Shown here: positions 1 to 12,262 of the stretch, one piece after another | Layout: each line of letters opens with the position of its first letter | Numbering within the stretch: the first letter of the stretch is position 1 | Source of the DNA: Bidens hawaiensis | Lineage: Eukaryota > Streptophyta > Magnoliopsida > Asterales > Asteraceae | NCBI GenBank assembly: GCA_021521415.1 | Contig: JAIQDT010014367.1 | Span: 62,001-126,000, forward strand | DNA: 64,000 bases | Direction of reading: 5' to 3' | Made by a program: the position numbers and the translations under genes | Notes under the pieces: generated by a model | Databases searched by the model: none | Told to the model about the DNA's origin: nothing | The model's input: the letters and a program-made list of their open reading frames with translations, nothing else

Positions 1-1363
1 TCAGCTTCTACCAACTTCTGAATCAACATCACATTTTCATCCGTTACCTCCTCATTTCTTCTTCTCACCTCTTCATTTTCATTTGTCACCTCTTTAATTT
101 TTCTTTTCAACTCAGCATTTTCAAATAGTAAGTCCAAATTTCTTTGAAAGGTGTCTGTATGTGGAGTTGTAGGTGGTGATGTAGAGAAAGGTTCAAACTC
201 AGGTTGTTCTGTGGTGTGAGTTTGGAAAATGGATGGTGGTGGTGATTGTGTATGGGGTGGGCTTGTTGTTGGTGGTGTTTGTGGTGTTGGTGATGTATGT
301 GTTGAGGTTTCTGGTTGGCTTAAGGTTGGGGTTTGAGGTGGAGATTGAGTGGTTTGATGAGGTGGAGTTTGTGGTGGTGATTGTGTAATGGGTTGGTCAA
401 TGTGTTGTGGTGATTGTGGTTATGTTGGAATAGTTTGTTCAATTTGCTCAAGTTGCTCCCCCTTATCAGGTGCAACAACTTCCATAGCTACTCCTGCTCC
501 CCCTTCATCTCCATCAACATTACCATCTACATCATCAGAGTCTCCATCATCATTACTGTCATCATCTTCAACACCTTCCTCTTCTGAGCTTAACTCAGGC
601 ACTGGCATTATCTCCAAGTCATGGTTTAACAACCATGGCAGAATCTCAAAAGGAACTTCAGTATTGAATCTATTGGCCACACCCGGATTCTTAATTCTCT
701 TGTAAGTGTCAGGGTCTGGAGTAGGTGGGTTATGCCAATAGTGGGTAGACCTTGCAATTCTCTGTTGAAAATTATCTGTAAGAACCTTGGATATTGCAAA
801 AATCTGTTTACCTCAGCTTTATTCAAGTTTGAAACTAATCCTTCAAATATCATCTTTGAGAAATTGAAGGGCGGATCAAACATCAAAGTTCATGATCCTT
901 TTCTTGGAGCAAACCCCTGTACCACATGATGAATGAGAAATCTATACATCATTGGGAACATCCCCTTCTGAAATTGTCCATCATGGACTGTTCCCTGATA
1001 ACCCATAGTCTTTTCAAATATTCTCATCAGGTGTGCTGTATTGAAATCTATATGGTTATGATCATCATCATTCAACTGTAGACATCTTCTTATCATCCTT
1101 TCAGTCACATGTATCTCATGGCCAACAACAGAGGCTTCAATTCTTCACTCATTGATGTCATCTACCAGTGTTGCAGATCTCCAGAAATCAAGTGAGTGAT
1201 TTCTATAGATGACTGGATTTTCAGTTAAGGCAAAACTGACATTTGAACGAGCCATCCATCTAATCATTGGTGCTACCGGCTCATTGTCAGGTGTGACTTG
1301 AAAAAGTGCATACATATTATGTTTCTTTTCAAAGAAGTACTTTGGCTGTTCTTCTTCTGTCAT
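1..1363 (-). pseudogene. Sirevirus A env-like protein, broken and incomplete
   Basis: The frame starts with MTEEEQPKYFFEKKHNMY at 1363, two bases after an acceptor-like TTCAG. Pieces at 1363-1145, 1108-890, 886-626 and 680-420 form one protein interrupted by stops and at least one frameshift. The N-terminal part (HNMY...SLDFWRSATL) aligns with the env-like protein of Sirevirus B (HNMY...IEDFWKTVEY). Then come an acidic stretch (about 640-480), a proline/threonine/glutamine-rich stretch (about 420-170) and a heptad-like coiled coil in the last 150 bases. It follows pol and a long noncoding region, as env-like genes do in Sireviruses. No clear membrane segment is visible. Function is unknown. 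Confidence 0.7.
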
Positions 1364-1859
1364 ATCTGAACATCACAATCAAAACATATTCAAAGTGAAA
1401 TTAGTCATAAAGTTCAGTACTTTAGATAATTTCTAGGTATAAAAATGAGGAAGAAAGAAAAGAGCAAATCATCAAGAACCTATTCTTCGACAAATTTATA
1501 ACCTAAAATCATAAACAGAGTGTTAGTAAACAAATATATAATCAAAGCCCATTTTAGTCTAATCGTGGTCGGAAAACATATTATTAAAGCTTACCGAGTC
1601 GGAATTAGAAGGCTTATACAAGTTAGGGTTTGGATTAATGTTTGATTGCGATAAGTCGGTTAGGTTTCTTTAGGAGTAAGGAGTTGCAGTGGAAGGAGAG
1701 AGAGGGAAAATAATGTTAAAAATTTTGCCTTACTCCCTCTTTTATAGCTTTTGAAAGTGGGCTTAAAATGCTTTTTGTCTTTTTGTGAATTATTAGCTGT
1801 CACACAGTAACATTATCCACTTGATATTTAAAAATATTTTTATCTTTTAAGTTAAATAA

Positions 1860-3060
1860 AACCATACTCGGAATTATTCTTTTCAAAGCCTGCTCGGTAT
1901 ACTTCCACTTGCAAACCTTACCCGATTTAAGTAAAAACATCAAACCTTGCTAGGTCAGGAAAAGTAATTTAAAGTCAAGACATTATGAAGAAATCTTACC
2001 CGACATACTAGATCTCTTGAGAAATTAATCACAAGGCAAATAATCAAGTATAAAATATCAAATAATCTTTCTTACTGGAATCAATTAAGATCCCCAAATA
2101 TATTTCTTGAATTCAAATTAAATGACTTAGACTAGCATAAACCCTAATAAAATAGAAGTCATAAACAAATTTATCATACTAAATAACATATTCAATCAAG
2201 CATACTTGAAAACATAGTGTGCCCGAGCAACCTTATTATTCAAAGTATACTCGAATAACTCTCCCAGAGTTCAAAGTGTGCCCGGAAGGGACTCTTAGTA
2301 TACAGTGTACTCGGAAAGTTATATTTTGAAATTACCAAGTATATTGAGGGAACAAAGATGTACCCGGAATATAAAGTGTGCCCGAAAAACAAGATTTACC
2401 CGAAAACACTTGTAATTTCAAAGAAATCATAAACACACATATCACAGAGCATGCTCGGAATGAAATTAAAACACATAAACATTTAGGTGTGCTATAGTCT
2501 AAAATTTCAAAGAGCTTGCCCAAAAATCCTATGTTAGCACTAAGCTTGCTAGGATAAACACATTCAATTAGGTATGCCCTTACTCGAGGGAATTTCAACA
2601 TGTCAAACCATACCCGAAAATGACAAACTTAAATAATAATATCTAAGTGTGCCTAGAAAGATTAACAAACCTTTCCTAACAGCATATTCACATAAATCAC
2701 AAAGCTTACTCAGTGTACTAACTTAAGTTCACAAAGTTTGCTTGAACTCACAATCAGCATATAAAACGCAAAGCTTACCCGAAACAAGAATATCTTGTTA
2801 AAAACTAGCTATACCACATAATCATCTCAAGACTTCAAGCTTTCTCGGGAAATGAGTACAACAGTGTACTCTACCCAGAAAGTGTAAACACTTCAAAGCA
2901 TGCCCGAAAATCATAAACTTAGTCAAAAATGACTAAGCTTGCCCGGAAAGGTCATAAATCAACAAACCTTACCCGAAGTAACATATTCAAACATATTCAT
3001 CTGTTTTGTGCCCGAAAATGTTATAAAACATCAAACCTTACCCGAACTTACATATTCAGC
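1860..3060. repeat. Dispersed CCCGAA / ACTCGG short-motif field
   Basis: More than twenty imperfect copies of motifs such as CCTTACCCGAA, GTGTGCCCGGAA, TACTCGGAA and GCTTGCCCGAA recur at irregular spacing of roughly 30-60 bases. The same motifs are dense in the LTR of this element (about 12700-13380) and absent from Sirevirus B, which has its own motif. Sireviruses are known to carry short repeats near the polypurine tract and in LTRs. The shared motif between LTR and internal region is seen directly. Confidence 0.75.
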
Positions 3061-3779
3061 CAATTAAAGGCAAAATGCAACACTTTTTGACTTAATCCAC
3101 TTGTCAAAATATATTTTTCATTAAAGATCATAGTTTAAGAGCAAATGGTGCATTTAGAGATCAAATTTTAGTTATATTTCTCTTCAAAACAGTTTCTTCC
3201 ATTTTCTGAAAAGATCTCAAGAATGGGATCATATTGACTAAGTAGCTTTCTCAATACTTCATTCTCAGCATTATTATGACAACATAGATAGGTTAACAGC
3301 AGGTATAAACTTAGCATGAATTTCATTTCTTTGGTGATATGATTAAGGTTCAATTTAAGCATAATGCATTAATGGTCAACACTGTGCTATGATGCCTTAT
3401 ATCTCTTCTCAAAGCTTATTTGGCTTTTCCCAGATCACCCCAATTTGACTCCAACCTCTTGTATTTGATCAAAAATTGTTTTTGTATGACATAACTTATT
3501 GGATCTTTTTGTATTTTTGATTTTCAAACATATATAGAGGTTGAACGTTGGAATTACTGTTAATAACATGCCTTTCATTCAAGAAGAGACTGATTTTATC
3601 AACATCTTTGTAGTTCTTAGTTATAACCCTCTTGTTTGATAAAATATTTAAAACACTTATCAAATTTTGGTTGATTTATTCATACTTCCCCTTGTTTTTG
3701 ATATTTTCTCAAATTTTATTAAACTTTGTTCTTTGTCATATTTAAAGATGCTTCATTTTTGATTGACCAAATAACAGCA

Positions 3780-3824
3780 GGCTCGTGTATGACTGGGTAA
3801 TCACTTTTCTGCCTATCATTCGGA
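3780..3824 (-). promoter_or_regulatory. Conserved 45-nt noncoding block (Sirevirus A copy)
   Basis: In element orientation the block runs from TCCGAATGATAGGCAG to CATACACGAGCC. It matches 61724-61767 in Sirevirus B with a single one-base indel, although the LTRs and flanks of the two elements are unalike. It lies about 1.1 kb after the pol stop here and about 0.65 kb after it in Sirevirus B. No open frame explains the conservation. Role unknown: RNA structure, packaging signal or splice control are possibilities. Confidence 0.8.
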
Positions 3825-4034
3825 GAGATTTATCTTGAGACATGCAAAGACAACTATGTATCTCCACATAAATATTAGCATATTCATTATATTTATATCA
3901 CCTTAGATTTTACATCATCATGGGAAAGCAACCATACATGTTAATGACTATACTAAGGTCTTTTTAGCCTATTAATTCCATATGATCAGCTAAGTAGTCA
4001 ATGTACTATCATTTCCCATATAAAAACAGTTTAA

Positions 4035-4290
4035 TATTCAATCACCCCAATATCTCTTTATTGTCAGGTTAATGGCTATCGTGTTTAACCAACAGTGGTC
4101 AACATGACCATGCATACATGTGAATATATGTCCTTTCAAAGTCAGAGCTATTGACATAGTTTTAAGTGAAGGAATAAGAAACAAGTCATAATTGCCCCAA
4201 ATGCATTCAGTTTTTAGGTCAATGGCTATCCTTTGAATCTGTAGAGATTTAAGGACCAAACGTACACATGTGCATGTCCTTCCAACTGGG
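4035..4290 (-). repeat. Two related repeat units after pol (Sirevirus A)
   Basis: Read on the minus strand, two units occur, at about 4290-4195 and 4140-4035. Each contains in order GGACAT, an alternating CACATGT-type stretch, a GGTC box, GATAGCCATT followed by ACC, and a GGGG box. Sirevirus B has two units with the same order of boxes at about 61190-61290 and 61340-61437. The boxes are conserved while the spacers differ, which suggests structure or binding sites. Confidence 0.65.
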
Positions 4291-4910
4291 CAAATGACAT
4301 AATTTTCAGCAAAAACAACTACTTGAGACTTTTCTTTAAAAATCCTTCTTTTAAGCTTCTTTTAAAGCTTGAACTGAATAATCTTATCATATCTCTGCAC
4401 CATTAAACAACTTGCTCATGTGTTGACCAAAAAAAAGTATTTATGCAAAATTCATTAGAAAATTCATGTTATCACTTAATTTTGACATAAATCTCATTTT
4501 GACACAAACAGTTGCAGTACATAATCAAATTTGAATCACAATCAACATTATCAAGACATGCAAACATTTAACAACATTCATGTGTAAGCCTATCCTAACA
4601 ATATCAGATGATCAGATAAAACACATAGTCAAGGATAAAAGCAATGATGTCAAATAAGCTTACTTTCACAAGTAAATCATAACAAGGACACTTATTCTAA
4701 CATCGCAAATGCACATCAACTGATAATCATGTAAACCTATCAATCAGATCAAACGTTTCAAAATCATGCAATCATAATTAGTTAAGGCACATATCAGACA
4801 TCATATCAAGCAACATAATCAATCATACTCACCGACCATTCAATATGTGTAATCTCTAACAAAATAATCAGTTATCACAGAGAGACACACAACTAGGCAC
4901 ACATCCTTAA

Positions 4911-5879
4911 TCAGATTTCATCAGAGTTGATCATTCCCAGGGCTTTCAAAAGAAAGTTGAACCTGGTCCTATCAAGTGGTTTGGTGAATTGGTCAGCCAA
5001 ATTGTCACTTGTATCAACTCTCTGCATTTCAATCAAACCTTTTTCACAGCAGTCTCTGATGAAGTGATGTCTGATTTCAATGTGCTTAGTTTTTGAATGT
5101 TGAACTGGATTCTTAACAGTAAAATATGCAGCAGTATTGTCAATAAGAATAGGGGTGTTCAGAAAATTCAAACCATAGTCCAGCATCTGATTTTGAATCC
5201 ATAGAACTTGTGCACAACAGGCAGATGCAACAACATATTCAGCTTCTGCAGTAGAGATTGAGACTGTAGTATGCTTTTTGCATTGCCATGACACTAGCCT
5301 TTCACCCAGAAATTGACATCCTCCTGAGGTTGACTTTCTGCTCATGTTACAGCCATTATAATCACTGTCTGTATATGCATTAAGATCAAAAGATTGGTTC
5401 TTTGGATACCAAATCCCTAAGTCTGGTCTTCCCTTCAAATATCTGAATATTCTTTTCACAGCATTCATGTGGGAGACTTTTGGACTTGATTGGAATCTTG
5501 CACACACACATACAGCAAACATGATATCTGGTCTTGTTGCAGAAAGATACATCAGAGATCCAATTTTGGCTCTATATTCATGTTCATCTACAGGCTCCCC
5601 CTTTTCATCTGCAATCATCTTTTCTTTGGTGTCCATTGGAGTTGAAGCAGTCTTGTATTCTTGACAGTTGAACTTGTTTAAGATATCCTGCACATATTTA
5701 TTTTGGTGAATGAAGATTCCTTCAGCTTTCTGTTGAACTTGCAATCCAAGAAAGAAGTTCATTTCTCCCATAGAGCTCATGCTGTATTTGGAATTCATTA
5801 CCTCTTCAAACTCCATCCATATTTGTTCATTTGTAGAACCAAAGATGATATCATCCACATACACTTGTAATAGAAGCAA
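4911..5879 (-). pseudogene. Sirevirus A pol: reverse transcriptase C-terminal part and RNase H
   Basis: This open piece of 322 residues begins at the RT catalytic loop (VYVDDIIFG, with both aspartates) and continues through FFLGLQV and KYVQDILNKF to the RNase H domain. There AYTDSDYNG and STAEAEY supply the conserved acidic residues, and DNTAA and KHIEIRHHFIRD follow. It ends with DNLADQFTKPLDR and a stop at 4911, the usual Copia pol C-terminus. It is out of frame with the preceding RT part. The region itself looks intact, so decay is fairly recent. Identity is secure from motifs. Confidence 0.92.
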
Positions 5880-5974
5880 GTCTGATCCCTTTATTTGTAG
5901 AAGAGTGTCTTGTCAATGGCTCCTCTTTTGAACCCATTTTCAAGGAGATGATTTGACAACTCATCATACCATGC

Positions 5975-7550
5975 TCAAGGAGCCTGATGCAATCCATAAA
6001 GGGCTTTGTTTAACTTATACACCCTGTTTGGATACATTGGATCCTCAAAACCTGGAGGTTGAACAACATACACCTCTTCATCAATCATTCCATTTAGAAA
6101 TGCAGACTTAACATCAAGCTGGAACACTCTAATGTTCTTTGAGGCAGCATATGCAACAAAAATCCTGATAGCTTCAAGTCTTGAAACAGGTGCAAAGACT
6201 TCCTCAAACATCTATTCCTTCTTCTTGAAGACATCCCAGTGCTACAAGTCTAGCTTTATTCTTAATCACCAAACCCCTTTCATCGCTTTTGTTTCTAAAA
6301 ACCCATTTGGTTCCAATTGCATATCTGTCAAATGGCTTATCAACAAGATCCCATACATGTAGGTCTCTAAATTGTGCCAATTCCTCTTGCATTGCTTCCA
6401 CCCAACTATTGTCTTTTAATGCTTGTGCTATGTTCTTTGGTTCTATTTGGGATAGGAAACAAGAGTAAAGATAGATGTTTGTAATTTCAGAATGACTTCT
6501 TGTAACTCTTTCATGAAAATCACCAATGATGTTTTCAGAAGGATGATTATTTTCAACATAAGGAGTTTGTACTATCATATCTGTAGACATAATTGTGTCA
6601 AGATTTGTTTCATTGAGTTCTGGATCTTCAATGATCAAATCAGCTTCTGCATCATGAAATTCTGGTGCTTCGTTATTATTTTGTCCTAAAGTAGATGCAC
6701 CATTGTTTTCTAAGTTCAGTCTTTGAAATAGATCTTGAAATCTTGCAGTAGATGTAGTTTCATTTTCACTTGCATCGTTGCTTGTGTCATCCTCATGCTG
6801 AATTGGATCATTCAGTACATCTGGATTGTCTTGAACATTCTCAGCATGATCATGTTCATTAATGTCACATGAGGAACTCTTCACGAAAGTATATTCCTTT
6901 TCTTTTCTGGCAACCTTCTTCCATAATTCTTCCAAGTCCAATGATATCTTCTTTTTCTCTTCAACTTCACTGGTCTTGTAGAAAGTTTCATCAAAGTGTT
7001 CAAGATAAATCTTGAAGGACTTAATCAATTTCTCATGATCAAACAGCCATGATGCACCATCAACTGTATTGAATTGATTCTCATTAAAAATAATGTCAGA
7101 TGATTCTATAACACTCAGGTGATCTTTCACATAAACTCTGTAGGCTTTTGAGTGTGTAGAATATCCAACAAAGAAATAATCCAGGGATTTTGTTTGAAAC
7201 TTGTTCAAATAGTCCCTTGTATTCAAAAGAAAACATTTTCTTCCAAAGGGCTTGAAAAACTTGATGTAAGGCTTTCTGTTGTGAAATATTTCATAAGGAG
7301 TTTTATTATGTCTTTTGTTCACAAGTACCCTATTCTGAACATAGCAGGCTGTATTTATGGCTTCAGCCCAAAAAGTGACAGGCAGATTAGCATGTGCTAA
7401 CATGGTTCTTGCAGCTTCAATTAAAGTTCTGTTTTTTCTTTCTGCTATACCATTTTGCTCAGGAGTTCTAGGAGCTGAAAATTGTTGTTGTCTTCCTTTT
7501 GCTTCACAGAATTCTTGCAACTCCATTCTTGAACTCAGTGCCATTGTCAT
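5975..7550 (-). pseudogene. Sirevirus A pol: integrase end and reverse transcriptase N-terminal part
   Basis: Two overlapping frames. 7550-6204 carries the end of the integrase core (SAPRTPEQNGIAERKNRT, catalytic Glu) and the integrase C-terminal region, followed by a poorly conserved acidic linker and the start of RT (SWVEAMQEELAQF, IGTKWVFRNK, KARLVALG). 6211-5975 continues with [23 protein letters not shown] (first RT aspartate), PPGFEDP and [14 protein letters not shown] then falls where the family has an arginine codon, consistent with CGA to TGA. At least two frameshifts separate it from its neighbours. Confidence 0.9.
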
Positions 7551-8418
7551 TTCTCATCATCTTGACTTTCTTACTCAACTTGTTCTCAATTATTGTTACA
7601 CAACCTTTAATCAACTCTGCAGTCTCCTCCTTGGTACTTAGGAAATAAACCCAAGTGTATCTTGAATAGTCATCAATGATCACAAGACAATATCTTTTCT
7701 TCCCAATACTTGGTACACTCACAGGACCAAAGAGATCCATGTGAAGTAATTCAAGTAATTGATCAATTGAATTGATGAGTTTTGACTTATGAGTAGATTT
7801 GTGTTGTTTTCCCTTTTGACATGAATCACAATGATCTTCCAACTTGAATTCTCTTGTAGGTAAGCCTATGACATGCACACCTTTCATAAGTCTATTCATG
7901 TTCTTCAAGTTCACATGACACAGTTTCCTATACCACAATTTTGACTCATTTTCAGTGGCTTTAGAAACAAAACATGCACCTCCTCTTGAAATAGCTTCTT
8001 TCATATTCAATTCATACAAATTACCATTTCTTGGTGCCATCATCATAATCATTTCAGGTGGAATCACAAATTCAGGTTTTAGAATGAAACAGTGTGAATC
8101 ATCAAAACTGACTTTGTATCCCTTATCACACATTTGTGATATACTCAGCAGATTGTACTGAAGACCTTCAACATGAAATACATTATCAAATGAGACTTTC
8201 CCATTTGTTAAGATTCCTTTTCCAACAATCTTTCCACCATTTTCATCACTCCCAAATGCTACAGGACCTTCATACTTTTCTTCATAATTGATAAGAGATC
8301 TCTTGTCACAAGTCATGTGCCTAGAACAACCACTATCCATGTACCTTATGTCATTTAGAGGAGTGGACTGTTCCTGCACATACAAAGAAAGTTTGATTAG
8401 TTGAGTGATGAAGTGCAA
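7504..8418 (-). pseudogene. Sirevirus A pol: protease, GAG-pre-integrase domain and integrase core
   Basis: The frame opens upstream of a VQEQ peptide and carries the aspartic protease signature MDSGCSRHMT near residue 28. Next comes the GAG-pre-integrase zinc-binding region, LWYRKLCHVNLKNM followed by CDSCQKGKQHK (HHCC). The first two integrase catalytic aspartates follow, in HMDLFGPV and MRNDNGTEFKN. It overlaps the last bases of gag in another frame, and an acceptor-like TGTGCAG lies at the boundary. A frameshift near 7530 moves the rest of the integrase into the next frame. Confidence 0.9.
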
Positions 8419-11400
8419 GCTTTATCAACTTGCAGCTCATCAGATTCAGTTTTAGACACAACTTGGGATGTGAGTGTTGTTGGTTCAGGATCTTCATGAG
8501 TGATTTCTAGATTGTCTGAATTATATGTTTCATAACCACACTCTCTTGGGGTTTTAATAAGTGAGGTTGAACACTGGTATTCAGCTGAATCAGTGGCATA
8601 CTTCTTTATCACATAGTCCTTCTTTTCTGAGTAGTCTCTCACATCAACAACTATTTCAACCTTACTCTCAGTCTTAGGTTTCCAAAGGAAACCATGTGAT
8701 TCATATCCATGCTTCAGTAGAAACTTCTCATCACCAGTGAGTTCTGTTGGTTTCTTTCTAGAATGTGCATTTTTTCTTCTTATCTTCTCACTGTTTGATG
8801 ATCTTTGAGAACTATCAGATTTGACTGAATGACTGTCTTGTTTGATTTCCACAAACTGATAATTTTTTTTCACCAATTTTTCATTTTTCTTAGGAGACGT
8901 ACTTCTTCTTACTGATTTAGTCATTTGTTTCTTTGTTTTGACATCAGTTTTCTTTTCACTCCTTGTCTCCTTTGCAGATTTCTTTTCTTCTATGTTCAAG
9001 GTTTCATTTCCACACACCTTTCCTTTTCCCAGATATATATCATACTTCTATTTGTATAGAACAAAGTCTTGGCCATACTTTGTTCCATCTGGTACGTGAA
9101 AAGGTTGGAATTTCAATCTTTTATTACATGAGTCTGTATGATGACCATATTCATCACATTTCTTGCACCAAACCTTTCCTTTGAATACCTCATGTTCTTT
9201 AGGTTTCTTGAACCCTTCACTTGGTCTTGGTTGATTGACTCCAATGGTCTTTTTGTTCTTTAGACTGTCAAAATTGATTGAGAAAGGAACAAATTCCTCA
9301 ATCTTGATGTCTTTTCTTTCAATCTTGCTTTTTGCAAACATGATTTTTTGCATATTCAGTGGTACTTCATCCTGATTTTCTCTATGTCTTGACTGTTCTC
9401 TCATATTCTTCCATAGTTTCCACTTCTCCAATATCAAGAACTTCATGATTGAAGAAAATAGGATAAACAGGGATAAAGTTCTCAACATTCACATCTTCTT
9501 GCACTCTTTTCTTGTTGTTCTGCTTTATCATTTCCAGTATCTATTGGCTTGGAGGCCTAACAGCACTGTAATTTGCCTTTTTTCTTTCACATATGTCAAA
9601 GGAAACATGTTCTCTTTTCATTCTTTCATTCTGTTTCTTCATTCTTGGTGTCACTGGTGGATACTTTGGAAGTTTGTCAACTGATTCTGGCTTCTTGTAT
9701 CTTCTTCCTCTTTCAGCAGCTTTAATTTCCTCTTCAGTAATTTGATCACTCAAATCACTCAAGTCATCTTGATTCAAATCAATTGGTTCAAGATCATCTT
9801 CAGAGACTTGAACACCAATTGACTTTTCTCCTTTCAGTTCTTTCTTCACAACAAACTCTCCTTCTTCACTGACCTCAACATTCTTGTACAAATCTACAAG
9901 TTCTTCTTTGTCTTGAAAGACATCTTTGAATTGTTGTAGATATGCATTTCTTTTCTCTTTATCAACCTTTGGCATAAAGTTGTTGAATGGTGGAGGTACT
10001 GCTTTGTATTTGTCTTCTTCCTTAACTTGGTTCAGAATTCCACAGATGTTTCCAGTGGAAATCAAGTTCTTCAAGAATTCATTATCAACTTGCAGTTTTG
10101 TGTTTAGTAACTTCTCTTCTATAATCATTTTCTTCAACCCATCAATTTCAGTGGTGAATCTTTTCTGAGCTCTGTAACTGTTTACACAGTCTTCCTCTAA
10201 ACTTTTCATTCTTTCTTCACTCACTAGTTCACTTGCCTCATATGTATTGATGATACTTTGTTTCTTAAAACACTCACTTTCCAGCTTGCCTACCTTTGTT
10301 TTCAATTCAGTGATAAGTTCATTTAAATCAACAGTAGGAGCAGAGTGTACCTGAGATGATGATCCAGTTTCTTTCTCAGTTATGTCCATGAACGCTACAT
10401 TTGCCCTCTTGATATCATCTGCAATGTCTTCTTCATGATTACTCCAATAAAAATTTCCTTCATGTTGTGTAGTCACTGCTACATTTCCTTGATTTCTTGG
10501 TTGATTTTGGTTGGCTGGAACAGTGTTGTTTGGAACATTTTGAACAGCTTGAAGGTTTTGATTGTTGTTCATTTGAAAACCTTGATTCTGTTGCATACTT
10601 TGATTCAGATTATTTATTTGAGGCTGAAAGTTGTTGAAGTTGGGATTGTAGTTGTTGTTGGGATTGAAGTTGTTGGGATTGAAGTTGTGGTTGTTATTTC
10701 TTTGCTGATTTTGTTGGTATTGTTGTTGACCTCTTGGCTGTTGATTCTGGAATTGATTCATCTGATAGTTCCTTGGCAAGTTGCATTCTCTTGCAAAATG
10801 TCCTGGCTGTTGGCAATTATAGCAGATTGTCTTTGACATCAAATCCAATTCTTTCATTTGGACCAGAAACCAGAGATCTACCAGTTCTATTATACAACCT
10901 CTTACTTCTCAAAGCTAACATTGCAGCTTGCCACTTCAAATCCATGTCCTCCAAATCATCAGCATCTATCTGCTCTAGATCATCTAGCACTACACTTGTG
11001 TGAATTAAATTCTTTGCAACAAATGCATTATATGACTCAGTAAACATAGACAGCAAAGCCTGTGTATCATTGCTTTGACCATGTCCTGTACCAGTATGAG
11101 GCACATTTCCACTTGCCATAGAGGCAGAATCAGTGTCATCAATCAGCTGCACATTGAATCTTTGCTGATTTCCTTGATTACTTGTGCTAGCACCAATGAA
11201 AGCCTTTGTAGTATCAGCATTGTGCTCAATAGGTTCCTCAATGCTAGGAATCTGTTGCTGATTCTTGGTAGTCAGATTACCCATAGGTGCAATCAATGCA
11301 TTTGAAACATTGAAGCAGGGTCTTTCCTCCCTTATCATTTCATTTTCTATAATTTCTATCTCTGCAGCTTGAAGAAAACACACTACATCATCTACTTTTA

Positions 11401-11950
11401 GCTCATTGAAGTTGTGCTTTGTAAGGATGAACTTGCAGGCAGTATACCATTCCTTTGGCATAGAGTTTAGCAGCTTGGTGTTGAGATCAAGATCAGTCAT
11501 GACATAATATGTGGTTCTGAGCTCATTCACAATTCCCAGAAACCTTTCCAGAACTGATTTCAACCTTTCTCCTTCTTTATACTTGAATCTTTCTAGTTGC
11601 TGCTTCAATCTCTGCTTCTTGATGTTCTTGAGTTCAACATTTCCTTCAAACATCTCAAGAATTGCATCATACATTGCCTCGGTAAGTATTTCCCAAGACA
11701 GACCTAGCCTCAACATAGCTAAAGCCTTATCATCAACCTTTCTCATCCTTTCTCTCACAGCAGCAGTTGCTTGTGGATTTGCACCTTCTTCAACAGTAGC
11801 TTGTGGACCATTCTTGATGGAATTCCACATATCAACATCATTGTAGCAAACGGCTGCTTCAAACAAGACCTTCCATTTAGTGAAATTTTCTTGTCCATAA
11901 AATCTAGGAATATTGTTAGTAGACACCTCTTGTTCCTCATAACCAGACAT
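8397..11950 (-). pseudogene. Sirevirus A gag
   Basis: The start is MSGYEEQEVSTNNIPRFYG at 11950, about 300 bases after the PBS. The N-terminal 300 residues are the Copia gag domain (NFTKWKVLFEAAV, LDLNTKLLNSMPKEW). A frameshift near 10840 leads to the first zinc knuckle CYNCQQPGHFAREC (CX2CX4HX4C), an Asn/Gln-rich stretch (about 10750-10470), and an acidic coiled-coil region. After more frameshifts near 9540 and 9040 a second knuckle appears (CKKCDEYGHHTDSC, about 9150), then a basic Lys/Ser-rich tail to the stop at 8397. At over 1100 residues it is much larger than ordinary Copia gag, as expected for Sireviruses. Confidence 0.87.
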
Positions 11951-12248
11951 TTTGTGAAAACAAAAACAATTTCTTTATAAAAACAGAGGTTTTAAAAAAA
12001 ATATATATTCAGATCTGAAAACCAATAGTTCAGATCTGAGGTGTCTGATTCGATAAGAACAAGATTTAAATATAAAGATTAAAGCTTTAATTGAAATAAG
12101 GAAGAGAAAACACCAAATAATTGTAGATCTGGAAGAAAAATGAAGAACATAGCTGCTGACGTCACAAATCAATGGAACAGTGGTCTGCTTACGTTATTCT
12201 TCTTCAAATCTTCAATCAGCAACAATCTTTCTAAAATAGCAGTAAAAA

Positions 12249-12260
12249 GCTCTTATACCA
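12249..12260 (-). promoter_or_regulatory. Primer binding site of Sirevirus A
   Basis: The minus strand reads TGGTATAAGAGC, one base off the TGGTATCAGAGC that pairs with the 3' end of initiator tRNA-Met, the usual Copia primer. It sits two bases from the inner end of the LTR. Confidence 0.85.
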
Positions 12261-12262
12261 CT

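Larger units (their letters stand above)
1364..4910 (-). other. Sirevirus A post-pol noncoding region
   Basis: About 3.5 kb between the pol stop and the env-like start, with no credible coding frame. It holds three kinds of structure, each listed separately: two related repeat units near 4290-4035, a conserved 45-nt block at 3780-3824, and a dense field of short CCCGAA/ACTCGG-type motifs at about 1860-3060. The last part before env (about 1700-1364) ends in a pyrimidine-rich acceptor-like sequence, so the env-like message may be spliced. That is inference. Confidence 0.7.

Noticed and set aside
388..705. Ser/Cys/Pro-rich plus-strand frame
   Set aside because: Antisense shadow of the acidic and Pro-rich parts of the Sirevirus A env-like gene.
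1860..3060. CRISPR-like or satellite array
   Set aside because: Motif spacing is irregular and motifs vary; it is a field of short words within a retrotransposon, not an array of repeats and spacers.
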